Assembly (NCBI RefSeq): GCF_000349565.1
Contig: NZ_KB714609.1
Span: 282,618 to 321,156, forward strand
DNA length: 38,539 nt
Direction of reading: 5' to 3'
DNA from: Curtobacterium flaccumfaciens UCD-AKU
GTDB lineage: Bacteria > Actinomycetota > Actinomycetes > Actinomycetales > Microbacteriaceae
Below the pieces are notes generated by a model that saw nothing but the letters and a program-made list of their open reading frames with translations, did not search any database and was not told where the DNA came from. The position numbers and the translations under genes were made by a program. Each line of letters starts with the position of its first letter. Within the stretch, counting starts at the first letter, position 1. Of this stretch, positions 1 through 11,913 are shown piece by piece.

Positions 1-12
1 GCCTCCCGTCCG
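1..12. repeat. Truncated family A repeat arm at the window edge
   Basis: GCCTCCCGTCCG at the first base is identical to the right arm of the hairpin at 25060-25103. The matching left arm would lie outside the window. It sits 15 nt beyond the stop codon of the first minus-strand gene, where a terminator hairpin would be expected. Confidence 0.4.
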
Positions 13-27
13 TCGTCCGGTCACCGC

Positions 28-1194
28 TCAGGCGGCCGGCACCGCCGGTCCCACCGGCCACCGCAGCAACGCCGCGGCTGGCGCACCGTTCGGCAGCGAC
101 GCGGCGTTCACGAGCAGCAGCTCCGCGTCGGTGAGGGCGACCGCCCGGACGATCGCGCACACGGCCGGCACCGGACCGATGGCCGGCGCACCCGCCGCCT
201 GCTCGGGTGCCGTGGCGATCCACGGCGCCGATCCCAGCGCGAGCAGGGTGCGGTCGCCGATCGCGGCGGCGTCGATCGCGACGACCGAGGCCTGCGCCTG
301 CTGCAGCGCCTCGACGACAGATCCGAGGCCGGTGACCGTCTGGTTGTCCCCGCGGCCGACGTGGGTGCGGAGCAGGTCCTCGAAGTCGTGCCGGCGGGTC
401 GCGATGACCCGGGCGAGCGCGATGTCGACGTGCTCGACGAGCGCGGTCTCCGCCGCGTCCGACGCCCGGGGGTCGACCGGGACCTCGGACACGACGGCTC
501 GAGCCTCGGTGGACAACTGGTCGAGCAGGAGCCCCCGTGCGCGGATGTCCCCCGCCACGACGATGAGCTTCGGCTGCAGCCGCCGGAAGGCCTCGTCGAC
601 GGACGTGGCGACCTCGTTCTGGTTGTCGCGCCAGATCTCCTCGGTGTGGTGCTGCCACCGCAGGTGCGACCAGCCGCCGCCCTGGAACTTGTGGAGCGTG
701 TCGGTGCGGCCCTGCACGCGCTGCTCGTCGCGCCGGTCCGGCACGTCGGCGTGGCCGAGACGGTAGGCGCGGTGGCCACCGCCCTCGCGACCGACCTCGA
801 CGATCAGGAACGGCAGGTCGAGCGGCCGGTGCGCCAGGAGCGGCAGCAGGTCGGGCACGGGGTCGTGGCCGATCGACGTCGGGGCGTGCATCGCCCCGGG
901 CAGGACCTCGCTGAGCACGAGTTCACCGTCGTGCACGAGCACGTACCGGCTGACCGGCGCGGGCACCCCGGGCGTCTCCTCGAGTTCGGCCATCACCGTG
1001 TCGATGACCTCGGCGTCCGCCCCGGCCGACCGCAGGACGTCCTCGGCCTTCCGGCGCTGCAGGGCTGCGAGGTGCTGCGGGTCCTCACGGTCACCGGACG
1101 CGTCGACGTAGGCCCACGTCCAGGTGCCCCCGCGCTTCAGGCGTTCGGCGATCCCGGACTGCAGGTGCGGCGCGTCATTCTGCGTCAGAGCCAT
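28..1194 (-). CDS. Vms1/Ankzf1-like (baeRF-type) predicted peptidyl-tRNA hydrolase
   Basis: 388 aa. The protein resembles the actinobacterial baeRF/Vms1-like group, related to the catalytic domain of eRF1 and proposed to release peptides from stalled ribosomes. Visible support is a GGGWSHLRWQ segment near residues 172-181 followed by a conserved-looking HHTEEIWRDNQNEVA stretch, then an alternating alpha/beta region (KLIVVAGDIRARGLLLDQL). The ATG at 1194 is preferred over the upstream start at 1284 because GGGAGGG lies just before it and the extra 30 residues are low-complexity Pro/Arg. It overlaps the end of the 1175-1516 gene by 20 nt, so the two are probably co-transcribed. The Gln of the GxxQ motif described for Vms1 appears to be His here; whether that matters is unknown. 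Family call is by recognition of sequence style only. Confidence 0.65.
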   Translation of the reverse strand: MALTQNDAPHLQSGIAERLKRGGTWTWAYVDASGDREDPQHLAALQRRKAEDVLRSAGADAEVIDTVMAELEETPGVPAPVSRYVLVHDGELVLSEVLPGAMHAPTSIGHDPVPDLLPLLAHRPLDLPFLIVEVGREGGGHRAYRLGHADVPDRRDEQRVQGRTDTLHKFQGGGWSHLRWQHHTEEIWRDNQNEVATSVDEAFRRLQPKLIVVAGDIRARGLLLDQLSTEARAVVSEVPVDPRASDAAETALVEHVDIALARVIATRRHDFEDLLRTHVGRGDNQTVTGLGSVVEALQQAQASVVAIDAAAIGDRTLLALGSAPWIATAPEQAAGAPAIGPVPAVCAIVRAVALTDAELLLVNAASLPNGAPAAALLRWPVGPAVPAA

Positions 1195-1516
1195 CGGTGC
1201 TGCCCTCCCTGGTCTCGGTGCGGTACACGGTCGCGTCGGCTCCGTCGCCCTCGCCGGTGGGCAGCGGGTCGGCCCGGTCGGCATCGTCCTCGGGGAGCAC
1301 GTCGGTGGTGTCGTCCTGCAGCTCGCCCTCGAGCTCGCCGTCGTAGCCCGACGCGGCGACGGTCTCCGGGCCGTCGGTGTCGTCGGGGACCGGCTCGGAC
1401 TGCCGGAACTCCTCGACGTGGGCGTTGCTGCCGTGCCCCTGGACGATGCTCTGCGCCTCGTGCGCGAGCTGCTCGTCGAGTTCGGGGCGATGGGTGGTGT
1501 TCCCGCGTTCGGTCAT
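1175..1516 (-). CDS. Small acidic hypothetical protein, probably disordered
   Basis: 113 aa, very rich in Asp, Glu and Gly (for example DDTDGPETVAASGYDGELEG and DVLPEDDADRADP) with no hydrophobic segment, which suggests a soluble, largely disordered protein. No family recognised. The only part with helix-like composition is the N-terminal PELDEQLAHEAQSIVQGHG. Its 3' end overlaps the start of the downstream Vms1-like gene by 20 nt, implying a two-gene transcript. Function unknown. Confidence 0.6.
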   Translation of the reverse strand: MTERGNTTHRPELDEQLAHEAQSIVQGHGSNAHVEEFRQSEPVPDDTDGPETVAASGYDGELEGELQDDTTDVLPEDDADRADPLPTGEGDGADATVYRTETREGSTDGSDAE

Positions 1517-1655
1517 CGCTTCTCCTCCCGGTCGTGCCGCCGGCGGCCTTCGCCGTCCGGGGCGTCGGTGTCTGCTCTGTTACCCCACGGTCCGCGCCCG
1601 GGCCTGGGGCCGTTCCAAGGTGCGCCGGGAACGCGCAGTGTCGGTACGGTCACGA

Positions 1656-1683
1656 AACCACAACGGCATTCGGTTCTGTGGTT
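1656..1683. promoter_or_regulatory. Inverted repeat upstream of the beta-galactoside operon (possible operator)
   Basis: AACCACA (1656-1662) and TGTGGTT (1677-1683) are perfect 7-bp arms separated by 14 nt, ending 41 nt before the ATG of the binding-protein gene. The 208-bp gap 1517-1724 contains no gene. The position fits an operator or an mRNA hairpin in the leader. The centre is not CG as in typical LacI sites, and no adjacent regulator gene is seen. Confidence 0.4.
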
Positions 1684-1724
1684 GGGTGTGGGCAACCCCG
1701 ATCAACGACGAACGGAGTGCGGCA

Positions 1725-3083
1725 ATGGCGCCACCACAACGACCGATCACGAGACGACACCTGTTGGGCTTCGGCCTCGGTACGGCGGCGGCGGGGCTCC
1801 TCGCCGGCTGTGCGGTCCCGGGCTCGACCAACGTCAACAAGGCGGCCCTCGTGCCCGCCGCGGCCTCGGGTGAGACCGTCCAGCTCACCTACTGGGCCTG
1901 GCTCAAGGACCTGCAGAAGGTCTGCGACGTCTGGAACAAGACACATCCGAAGATCCAGGTGTCGGCGAACTGGATCCCCGGCGGCAACAGCGGCGGGTAC
2001 CAGAAGATGTACTCCGCGCTCGCGGCCGGCGGTGGCCCGGACATCGGGCAGGTCGAGCTGCGGCAAATCCCCGAGTTCATGCTCGCCAACGGCCTGGTCG
2101 ACCTGGCCCGGTACGGCGCGAAGGACTTCCAGTCGAAGTACGACGAGGCCGCGTGGGCGCAGGTGTCGTTCGTCGACGGCATCTACGGCATCCCCCAGGA
2201 CACCGGCCCGATGGGCTTCTACTACCAGACCGCGCTGCTCGAGCAGGCCGGCGGCGAACCCCCGACGACGTGGGACGAGTGGCGTGACCTGGCCGACAAG
2301 GTCCGGAGCACCGGCAAGCAGAACTACCTCGAGGTGTTCCCGGTCGCCGACGCCTCACCCTTCGCCGCGTACGCACAGCAGGCCGGTGCGCGCTGGTTCA
2401 AGGTCGACGGCGACGAGTGGGTCGTCGACATGACCGACGACAAGACCCTGATGGTCGCCGACTTCTTCGACGGCGTGATCGACGACAAGCTCGTCGACAC
2501 GAGCGCCGGCGCGTACTCCCCCGGGTGGTACGCGGCCGCCGCGAGCGGCAAGATCGCCGCGGTCACCAGTGCGAGCTGGGGTGACGCGCTCATCGAGTCG
2601 GTGCAGGGCGGCGAGGGCAAGTGGAAGGTCGCCCCGATGCAGAAGTGGGGCGCCGACGGCTTCGGCTCGAGCGCCATCGGCGGTTCGACGGCCGCGGTGC
2701 TGGCGAACGCGAAGCACCCGCGGGAAGCGCTCGAGTTCATCACGTGGATGACCACCTCGAAGGAGGGCATCGACGCGATGATCAAGTACTGCGGCATCGG
2801 TTGGTCGCCCGCGGTCGACTACATCGGGGCGCAGCGCGAGAAGCCGTCGAAGTGGTTCTCCGGCCAGAACTACAACGAGGACGTCTTCGTGCCGGCCTCG
2901 AAGGAGCAGAACATCGACTGGTCCTGGTCCCCGGTGACCCAGTCGGCCTTCACCAGCCTGCAGAACCAGTTCCGCCGCAAGATCACCTCGGGCCTGAAGC
3001 TCAGTGACGCCGTGGAGCTCGCCCAGCGGGAGATCGTCCAGTCCTTCAAGGACAAGGGCCTCAGCGTCAGGACGGCACGATGA
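1725..3083 (+). CDS. ABC transporter sugar-binding lipoprotein, Tat-exported
   Basis: 452 aa. Extracellular solute-binding protein family 1, the receptor of a carbohydrate ABC importer. The N-terminus has a twin-arginine signal (ITRRHLLGFGLG) followed by a lipobox LLAGC with the lipidated Cys at residue 29, so it should be folded in the cytoplasm, exported by Tat and anchored outside. The mature part shows family features such as QLTYWAWL at the start and a Trp/Tyr-rich binding region. The start at 1725 is chosen because the signal peptide begins there and GGAG lies 7 nt upstream; the longer open frame starting at 1377 is out of character. It overlaps the first permease by ATGA. Gene order with a beta-galactosidase suggests lactose, galacto-oligosaccharide or plant galactoside uptake (inference). 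Confidence 0.9.
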   Translation: MAPPQRPITRRHLLGFGLGTAAAGLLAGCAVPGSTNVNKAALVPAAASGETVQLTYWAWLKDLQKVCDVWNKTHPKIQVSANWIPGGNSGGYQKMYSALAAGGGPDIGQVELRQIPEFMLANGLVDLARYGAKDFQSKYDEAAWAQVSFVDGIYGIPQDTGPMGFYYQTALLEQAGGEPPTTWDEWRDLADKVRSTGKQNYLEVFPVADASPFAAYAQQAGARWFKVDGDEWVVDMTDDKTLMVADFFDGVIDDKLVDTSAGAYSPGWYAAAASGKIAAVTSASWGDALIESVQGGEGKWKVAPMQKWGADGFGSSAIGGSTAAVLANAKHPREALEFITWMTTSKEGIDAMIKYCGIGWSPAVDYIGAQREKPSKWFSGQNYNEDVFVPASKEQNIDWSWSPVTQSAFTSLQNQFRRKITSGLKLSDAVELAQREIVQSFKDKGLSVRTAR

Positions 3084-4191
3084 CCCAGCAGACCACCACC
3101 CCACGGACCACCGGTCGACCGGCCGGCAGTACCCCCGCGTTCCGCACGAGCACGAAGGCCACGAGCGCGCAGAAGCGTGCCCCGTGGATCCTGCTCGCCC
3201 CGTTCCTGGCCCTGTTCCTGCTGACGTTCGTCATCCCGATCATCAGTGCCCTGTTCCAGTCGTTCACCACCGTCGACCGCGAGGGCCTGTTCGGCGAGGA
3301 CGGTGTGGTCGGCCGGTTCGCGGGGTTCGACAACTACGTGATCGCCCTGCAGGACAGCGGGTTCGTCGCATCGATCGGCCGCATGCTGCTCTTCGGCATC
3401 GTCCAGGTCCCGGTGATGATCATCGCCTGCACGATCCTCGCGCTGCTGCTCGAGTCGGCGAGCGCACGCTGGCCGGGCTTCTTCCGGGCGGTCTACTTCA
3501 TGCCCTACGGCGTCCCCGGGGTCATCGCCACGATCCTGTGGTCGTTCCTGTACGTGCCCGGTCTGTCGCCGATCGTGTCGCTGCTGCAGTCGATGGGGCT
3601 GCAGCCGGACTTCCTCGGCGCCAACAGCGTGCTGTGGTCGATCGCGAACATCGTCACGTGGACGTACACCGGCTACAACATGCTCATCATCGTGGCGCAG
3701 CTGAAGTCCATCCCCGGCGAGGTCTACGAAGCCGCGAAGGTGGACGGCGCCAACGCGTTCCAGGTCGCGTGGCGGATCCAGATCCCGCTCATCGCCCCGG
3801 CCCTGGTGCTCACGACGGTGTTCTCGATCATCGGCACGCTGCAGCTCTTCGCGGAGCCGCAGATCCTGTCGACGGTCGCCCCGGCGATCGACACCGAGTA
3901 CACGCCGAACTACGCCGCGTACACGAACGCGTTCGCGTTCAACGAGTACGGCGTCGCGAGTGCGCAGGCGGTCATCATCGCCCTGGCCGCGTTCATCCTG
4001 TCGTTCACGTTCCTCGCGCTGACGAACCGTCCACCCAAGGACGAACGCGACCGACGCAAGCGCGCACGGCGCGACGGCCGGGAGGCCCGCACCGCGCTCC
4101 AGACGCGCGCTGCGGCGGGCAGCACGGTCACCACCCAAGCCGACCCGGGCCTCCAGGCCGGTCGCGTCGCGACCACCGAAGGGACTGACCG

Positions 4192-4195
<4 letters not shown>
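3080..4195 (+). CDS. Sugar ABC transporter permease, MalF/LacF type
   Basis: 371 aa. One of two integral membrane subunits of the carbohydrate importer. After a Thr/Arg-rich cytoplasmic N-terminus (about 35 residues) there are about six membrane segments, the first being the ILLAPFLALFLLTFVIPII stretch. The permease EAA loop is visible as EAAKVDGANAFQVAWRIQIP, the docking site for the ATPase. The C-terminal tail is unusually long and basic (about 55 residues, DERDRRKRARRDGREAR). The start overlaps the binding-protein stop by ATGA and the stop overlaps the next gene by ATGA, so translation is probably coupled. Confidence 0.92.
4149..4158 (+). repeat. Family A word GCCTCCAGGC inside a permease gene
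   Basis: A single copy in the sequence encoding the basic C-terminal tail of the first permease. It continues as CGGTCG, like the intergenic copies. Other single genic copies are at 7323-7332, 16455-16464 (minus) and 19830-19839. Confidence 0.4.
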
Positions 4196-8192
<3,997 letters not shown>

Positions 8193-8206
8193 GCGGGGTC
8201 GGCTCT

Positions 8207-8278
8207 CGCAAAACACCGGTGTTCGCACGTTGCACACCCGCATCCCGCGGCGTGCAGTGTGAACACCGGTGTTTTGCG
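8207..8278. repeat. Long inverted repeat with self-palindromic arms (family B), probable bidirectional terminator
   Basis: CGCAAAACACCGGTGTTC (8207-8224) is the exact reverse complement of 8261-8278. Each arm itself contains the 12-bp palindrome AACACCGGTGTT (8212-8223, 8262-8273). The 36-nt interior also pairs imperfectly (TGCACACCCGC against GCGGCGTGCA), giving one long hairpin. It lies between the convergent lacZ and DUF3151 genes, 14 nt past the lacZ stop and 8 nt from the DUF3151 stop. Confidence 0.75.
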
Positions 8279-8286
8279 TGTGGGCC

Positions 8287-8712
8287 CTACGCGCCGGCGG
8301 ACAGGGCGCGCAGGGCCTCGGGGTCGCTCGCGTTCAGGAAGTCGGTCAGGCGCTCAGCCTCGCCGGGCTCCTCGATCGCCTCGGCCGCACGGCGCAGGGC
8401 GAACAACGCTCGCAGCACGCCACGGTTCGGTTCGTGCGACCACGGCACCGGGCCGACACCGCGCCAGCCGGCCTTGCGCAGGGCATCGAGCCCGCGGTGG
8501 TAACCGACACGGGCGTACGCGTAGGACTCCAGGGTCGCGCCGCGCGCCCACGCTTCGTCGGCGAGCAGCGCCCACGCCAGGCTCGACGACGGGTGGGACA
8601 CGACCACGCTGGCGACGGGGGCGTCCGCCTCGATCGCGGCGGTCACCTCCGGCTCAGCGGGCAGCAGGGTCTCGGGGTTCGACGACGGGGTCGGCAACAG
8701 GTTCTCCGGCAT
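8287..8712 (-). CDS. DUF3151 family protein
   Basis: 141 aa. Matches the actinobacterial DUF3151 family, a short conserved protein of unknown function. Hallmarks seen are NLLPTP near the N-terminus, HPSSSLAWALLADEA, the ESYAYARVGYHRGLDALRKAGW block and GPVPWSHEPNRGVLRAL, followed by a helical tail ending DFLNASDPEAL. The helical repeat character (Ala-rich, tyrosine-containing) suggests a TPR-like alpha-helical fold (inference). It is soluble with no signal peptide. The gene stands alone, convergent with lacZ across the palindromic element and divergent from the ABC-F gene. Confidence 0.88.
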   Translation of the reverse strand: MPENLLPTPSSNPETLLPAEPEVTAAIEADAPVASVVVSHPSSSLAWALLADEAWARGATLESYAYARVGYHRGLDALRKAGWRGVGPVPWSHEPNRGVLRALFALRRAAEAIEEPGEAERLTDFLNASDPEALRALSAGA

Positions 8713-8909
8713 GCCCCCAGCCTGTCATCCCTTGCGGGCGCCCGTGTCACGGGATTACCGTGGAGGTCACCTCGTCGTCATCGCGGGGCCGCCGGGGCGG
8801 GAGACCGACCGGCGGAACGGATGGCGGACACGGGGGTCCCCTGACGGAAGCAGACGGATTGCTGTCGATCACCGGTACCGCTCAGCCCACGCGCTGACAC
8901 CGTGATCGC

Positions 8910-8925
8910 GCGCCCCGTCGGGCGC
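8910..8925 (+). promoter_or_regulatory. Stable hairpin in the ABC-F leader (possible attenuator)
   Basis: GCGCCC (8910-8915), loop CGTC, GGGCGC (8920-8925), lying 61 nt before the ABC-F start codon. The 274-bp gap 8713-8986 holds no convincing gene. Several ABC-F genes are known to be controlled by leader attenuation; that role here is only a possibility. Confidence 0.3.
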
Positions 8926-8986
8926 TCCACCGCACCGCGGTGGCCTCGGTGTCGTGCGCCCAGCATCGACACCGGGAGACACCTCC

Positions 8987-10618
8987 ATGCCCACCAGTCC
9001 GTCCGTCGTCCTGCACGACGTCACCTTCGCCTGGCCCGACGGCACCGTCGCGCTCGATCACCTCACCGCTGCCTTCGACCGTGGCCGGACCGGCCTGGTC
9101 GGGAGGAACGGGGCCGGCAAGTCCACGCTGGTCCGGCTCGCGACCGGCCGGCTCCACCCCACGTCGGGCAGCATCGCGACGTCCGGCCCAGTCGACCACC
9201 TGCCGCAACGCCTCTCCCCACCGGCACGGCCTGATCGCCGCTGGCGCGTCGATCAGGAACCGGCGGCGTGGGCCCACGCCAGCGCGGACGACACCGTCGC
9301 CGACCTGCTCGGCGTCCGTCCCACCCTCACCGCGCTCCGGGCCGTCCTGGCCGGCGACGCCACCGCCGCACAACTCGAGGCAGTCGGCGACGACTGGGAC
9401 CTGGAGGAACGGGCCGCCGCGGTGCTCGACCGGGTCGGGCTCGACGGCACCGACCTCGACCGGCCGGTGTCGACGCTGTCCGGCGGGCAGTCCGTGCTCG
9501 TCGCCGTCGCCGGGGTGCGGTTGCGCGCGCGACCGATCGTGTTCCTGGACGAGCCCACGAACAACCTGGACCGTCGGGCCCGCGGGCTGCTCCTCGACCT
9601 GGTCGACGACTGGCGCGGAACGCTCGTGCTCGTCAGCCACGACCGGGAACTCCTGGAACACGTCGACGAGACCGTGGAGCTCCGCGCCGGGTCGATGACC
9701 GTGTTCGGCGGGACCTTCAGCGCGTTCGAGGAGCACCTCGCCGTGCAGCAGGCGGCCGTCGAGCGCGAGGTCCGGGTCGCCGAGCAGCGGCACCGTACCG
9801 AGAAGCGGCAGCGCATCGAGGCGGAGACGAAGATCGCCCGTCGTGCCAAGGCGGGCGAGAAGGCGGGCCGCTCGATGCCGAAGATCCTGGCGAACGAGCA
9901 GCGGAAGAAGGCGCAGGAAACCGCCGGTCGTCTGCGCGTCGGGTACGCGGACGACGAAGCTGCCGCACTTGCGTCCAAGCGTGAGGCCGAACTCCGTCTG
10001 CGCGACGACGAGTCGATCCACGTCACCCTGCCCGACCCGGACGTGCCGGCATCGCGTCGGATCGCCACCGTGACCGTCCGCGGACGGGACGTCATCGTGC
10101 AGGGGCCGGAGCGGATCGCCGTCACCGGGGACAACGGCGTCGGCAAGTCCACGCTGCTCGAGCAGCTCGTCGGCGACCCCGCGGCCCGGGAGCACCCGCT
10201 GCCGGCGACCACGGCCGTCGCCCACGTCGACCGGATCGCGTACCTGCCGCAGCGGAAGGACAGCCTGGACGACACCGCCACGGTGCTCGACAACGTGCGC
10301 CGGGACGCCCCGCACGTGCCCGTCGCCGAGGTCCGGAACCGGCTGGCGAAGTTCCTGGTGCGCGGCGACACCGTCGACCGTCCGGCCGGGGACCTGTCCG
10401 GCGGGGAGCGGTTCCGGGTTGCGCTGGCTGCCCTGGTGCTCGCCGACCCGCCGCCGCAGCTGCTCGTGCTCGACGAGCCCACGAACGACCTCGACCTGAC
10501 GAGCGTCGACCAGCTCGTGGACGCGCTGCGGGCCTACCGGGGTGCACTCGTCGTGGTGAGCCACGACGAGATGTTCCTGGAACGGCTCGAGCTCGACGAA
10601 CGGATCGAGCTGCGGTAG
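8987..10618 (+). CDS. ABC-F family ATPase (ribosome-associated)
   Basis: 543 aa with two ATPase domains and no membrane segments, so an ABC-F protein acting on ribosomes rather than a transporter. Domain 1: Walker A GRNGAGKST near residue 35, signature LSGGQ, Walker B IVFLDEPTNNLD. A charged linker follows (many Arg/Glu/Lys, RVAEQRHRTEKRQRIEAE) that would reach toward the P/E site. Domain 2: Walker A GDNGVGKST, signature LSGGERFRVALA, Walker B LLVLDEPTNDLD, and VVVSHDEMFL. Start at ATG 8987, with GGGAG upstream, is preferred over GTG 8954. It could be a housekeeping translation factor or confer ribosome protection against antibiotics; sequence alone does not decide. Confidence 0.92.
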   Translation: MPTSPSVVLHDVTFAWPDGTVALDHLTAAFDRGRTGLVGRNGAGKSTLVRLATGRLHPTSGSIATSGPVDHLPQRLSPPARPDRRWRVDQEPAAWAHASADDTVADLLGVRPTLTALRAVLAGDATAAQLEAVGDDWDLEERAAAVLDRVGLDGTDLDRPVSTLSGGQSVLVAVAGVRLRARPIVFLDEPTNNLDRRARGLLLDLVDDWRGTLVLVSHDRELLEHVDETVELRAGSMTVFGGTFSAFEEHLAVQQAAVEREVRVAEQRHRTEKRQRIEAETKIARRAKAGEKAGRSMPKILANEQRKKAQETAGRLRVGYADDEAAALASKREAELRLRDDESIHVTLPDPDVPASRRIATVTVRGRDVIVQGPERIAVTGDNGVGKSTLLEQLVGDPAAREHPLPATTAVAHVDRIAYLPQRKDSLDDTATVLDNVRRDAPHVPVAEVRNRLAKFLVRGDTVDRPAGDLSGGERFRVALAALVLADPPPQLLVLDEPTNDLDLTSVDQLVDALRAYRGALVVVSHDEMFLERLELDERIELR

Positions 10619-10654
10619 TCGGTCGTCGGTGCCGTCGCCGTCGCCGTCAGCGCG

Positions 10655-11350
10655 TCAGCGCCGTCGGGTCGGTCGGATCGCGAGCGACTCGACGGTGCCG
10701 CGCTCGGGCAGGTCGACGACGGTGCGGACCGCGGCGGCGACGTCCTCGGGCGCCAGGTAGTAGTCGGTGTCGTAGGACTCCCCGAGCTTCGCCACGAGCT
10801 GCCGCTGCATGTCCGAGTCGGTCCGGCCCGGGTGCACGCTCGACACCCGCACGCCGTTCGCCCGCTCCTCTTCCCGCAGGGCATCGGCGAAGGCCCGCAG
10901 CGCGAACTTCGACGCCGCGTACACGCCACCGCCGGGGCCCGAGTGGAACCCGGAGCCGCTGTTGATCGGCACGACGATGCCCCGGGCCGCCCGCAGTGCC
11001 GGTAGCGCCAGCCGGGTGAGCTCGGCGACCGCGAACACGTTCGTCGCGAAGACCTGCTCCCACACCGCGCGCGGGGTGTCGGCGACGGTGGTGCCCTGCT
11101 CGACGCCGGCGGAGTGCACGAGCACGTCGAGCCGTGCCGGCAGCGCCGGGACCTCGCCCGCGCCCAGGTCACCGACGAACGGCGCCGCGCTCGGCAGTTC
11201 CTGGACGAGGGCGTTGACGGCGTCGGCGGACCGGCCGCCCACGAGCACGTGGTGGGTGCGGCTGAGGTCGGCGGCGATCGCGCGGCCGATGCCGCGGGTG
11301 GCTCCGGTCACCAGAGCGACCGGACGGTTCTGGAGCTGCTCTGTCGTCAC
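10655..11350 (-). CDS. SDR family NAD(P)-dependent oxidoreductase
   Basis: 231 aa, classical short-chain dehydrogenase/reductase. The cofactor motif TGATRGIG is at residues 15-22, followed by a beta-strand ending VGGRS whose Arg suggests NADP(H) preference. The structural HSAG motif is at 79-82, a catalytic Ser in the NSGSG loop near 131, and the active-site YAASK with Tyr144 and Lys148. Substrate unknown. It starts 10 nt after the DedA-like gene stop and is probably the last gene of a DUF3618-YihY-DedA-SDR minus-strand operon. It converges with the ABC-F gene; the gap of 36 nt contains three GCCGTC tandem units (10631-10648). Confidence 0.9.
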   Translation of the reverse strand: MTTEQLQNRPVALVTGATRGIGRAIAADLSRTHHVLVGGRSADAVNALVQELPSAAPFVGDLGAGEVPALPARLDVLVHSAGVEQGTTVADTPRAVWEQVFATNVFAVAELTRLALPALRAARGIVVPINSGSGFHSGPGGGVYAASKFALRAFADALREEERANGVRVSSVHPGRTDSDMQRQLVAKLGESYDTDYYLAPEDVAAAVRTVVDLPERGTVESLAIRPTRRR

Positions 11351-11360
11351 GGAGGCCAGC

Positions 11361-11852
11361 CTACGGAAGCCGGGCCGGGCCTCCTGTGCGGTCGCGGCGA
11401 CGACGCAGGACCGTCAGTGCGACGCCGGCGACGACCACGAGACCAGCGAGCGCCACGATGCCCCACGGCGAGCCGGCGAGCGCCGCGACGACCGCCCAGA
11501 AGACCGCGAGCCCGACGGTCGCGTACAGGAAGGCCCACGCGACGCAGCCAGGGACCATCGCGATCGTGTACCGCCACCAGGCGACCCGTGCCAGCCCTGC
11601 TGCGGCGTTCATCACCGTCTGCAGGCCGACCACCACGAAGCTCACCGTGACGACGGGCAGGCCCCAGCGGTCGAGCAGCGCCGAACCACGACGGACCGCC
11701 GGCGACCGCAGCCACCCGCCCCACCGCGAGCGGGACGCACCCGTCACCGCGAGCCGCGCGACCCAGTACGTGGCCTGCGCACGGCAGAACACGATCGCGA
11801 AGAGCGCGAGGACGAGCCACCGGAACGGGAGCCCCTCGAGGAAGGACGGCAC
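11361..11852 (-). CDS. DedA/VTT-like integral membrane protein
   Basis: 163 aa, highly hydrophobic with about four membrane segments. The central portion (VVGLQTVMNAAAGLARVAWW followed by RYTIAMVPGCVAWAFLYATV) resembles the SNARE-associated/VTT region of DedA-type proteins: a reentrant loop, then a Gly/Pro-containing helix. It is shorter than a full DedA (about 200 aa) and ends in a basic RRRRDR tail, probably cytoplasmic. DedA-type proteins act in lipid scrambling and envelope homeostasis; assignment of that role is inference. The 61-nt gap to the YihY gene upstream is compatible with one transcript. Confidence 0.7.
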   Translation of the reverse strand: MPSFLEGLPFRWLVLALFAIVFCRAQATYWVARLAVTGASRSRWGGWLRSPAVRRGSALLDRWGLPVVTVSFVVVGLQTVMNAAAGLARVAWWRYTIAMVPGCVAWAFLYATVGLAVFWAVVAALAGSPWGIVALAGLVVVAGVALTVLRRRRDRTGGPARLP

Positions 11853-11913
11853 GCTCGCACCGTAGCGTCCCGAACCGGAGAGCGCCCGTCAGCGCCGGTC
11901 GGACGCGCGACGG

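Noticed and set aside
8882..10564. 560-aa antisense open frame opposite the ABC-F gene
   Set aside because: No domains and covers a clear two-domain ATPase on the other strand.
10631..10648. GCCGTC triplet tandem as a regulatory repeat
   Set aside because: Only three short units in a 36-bp convergent gap, easily arising in high-GC DNA.
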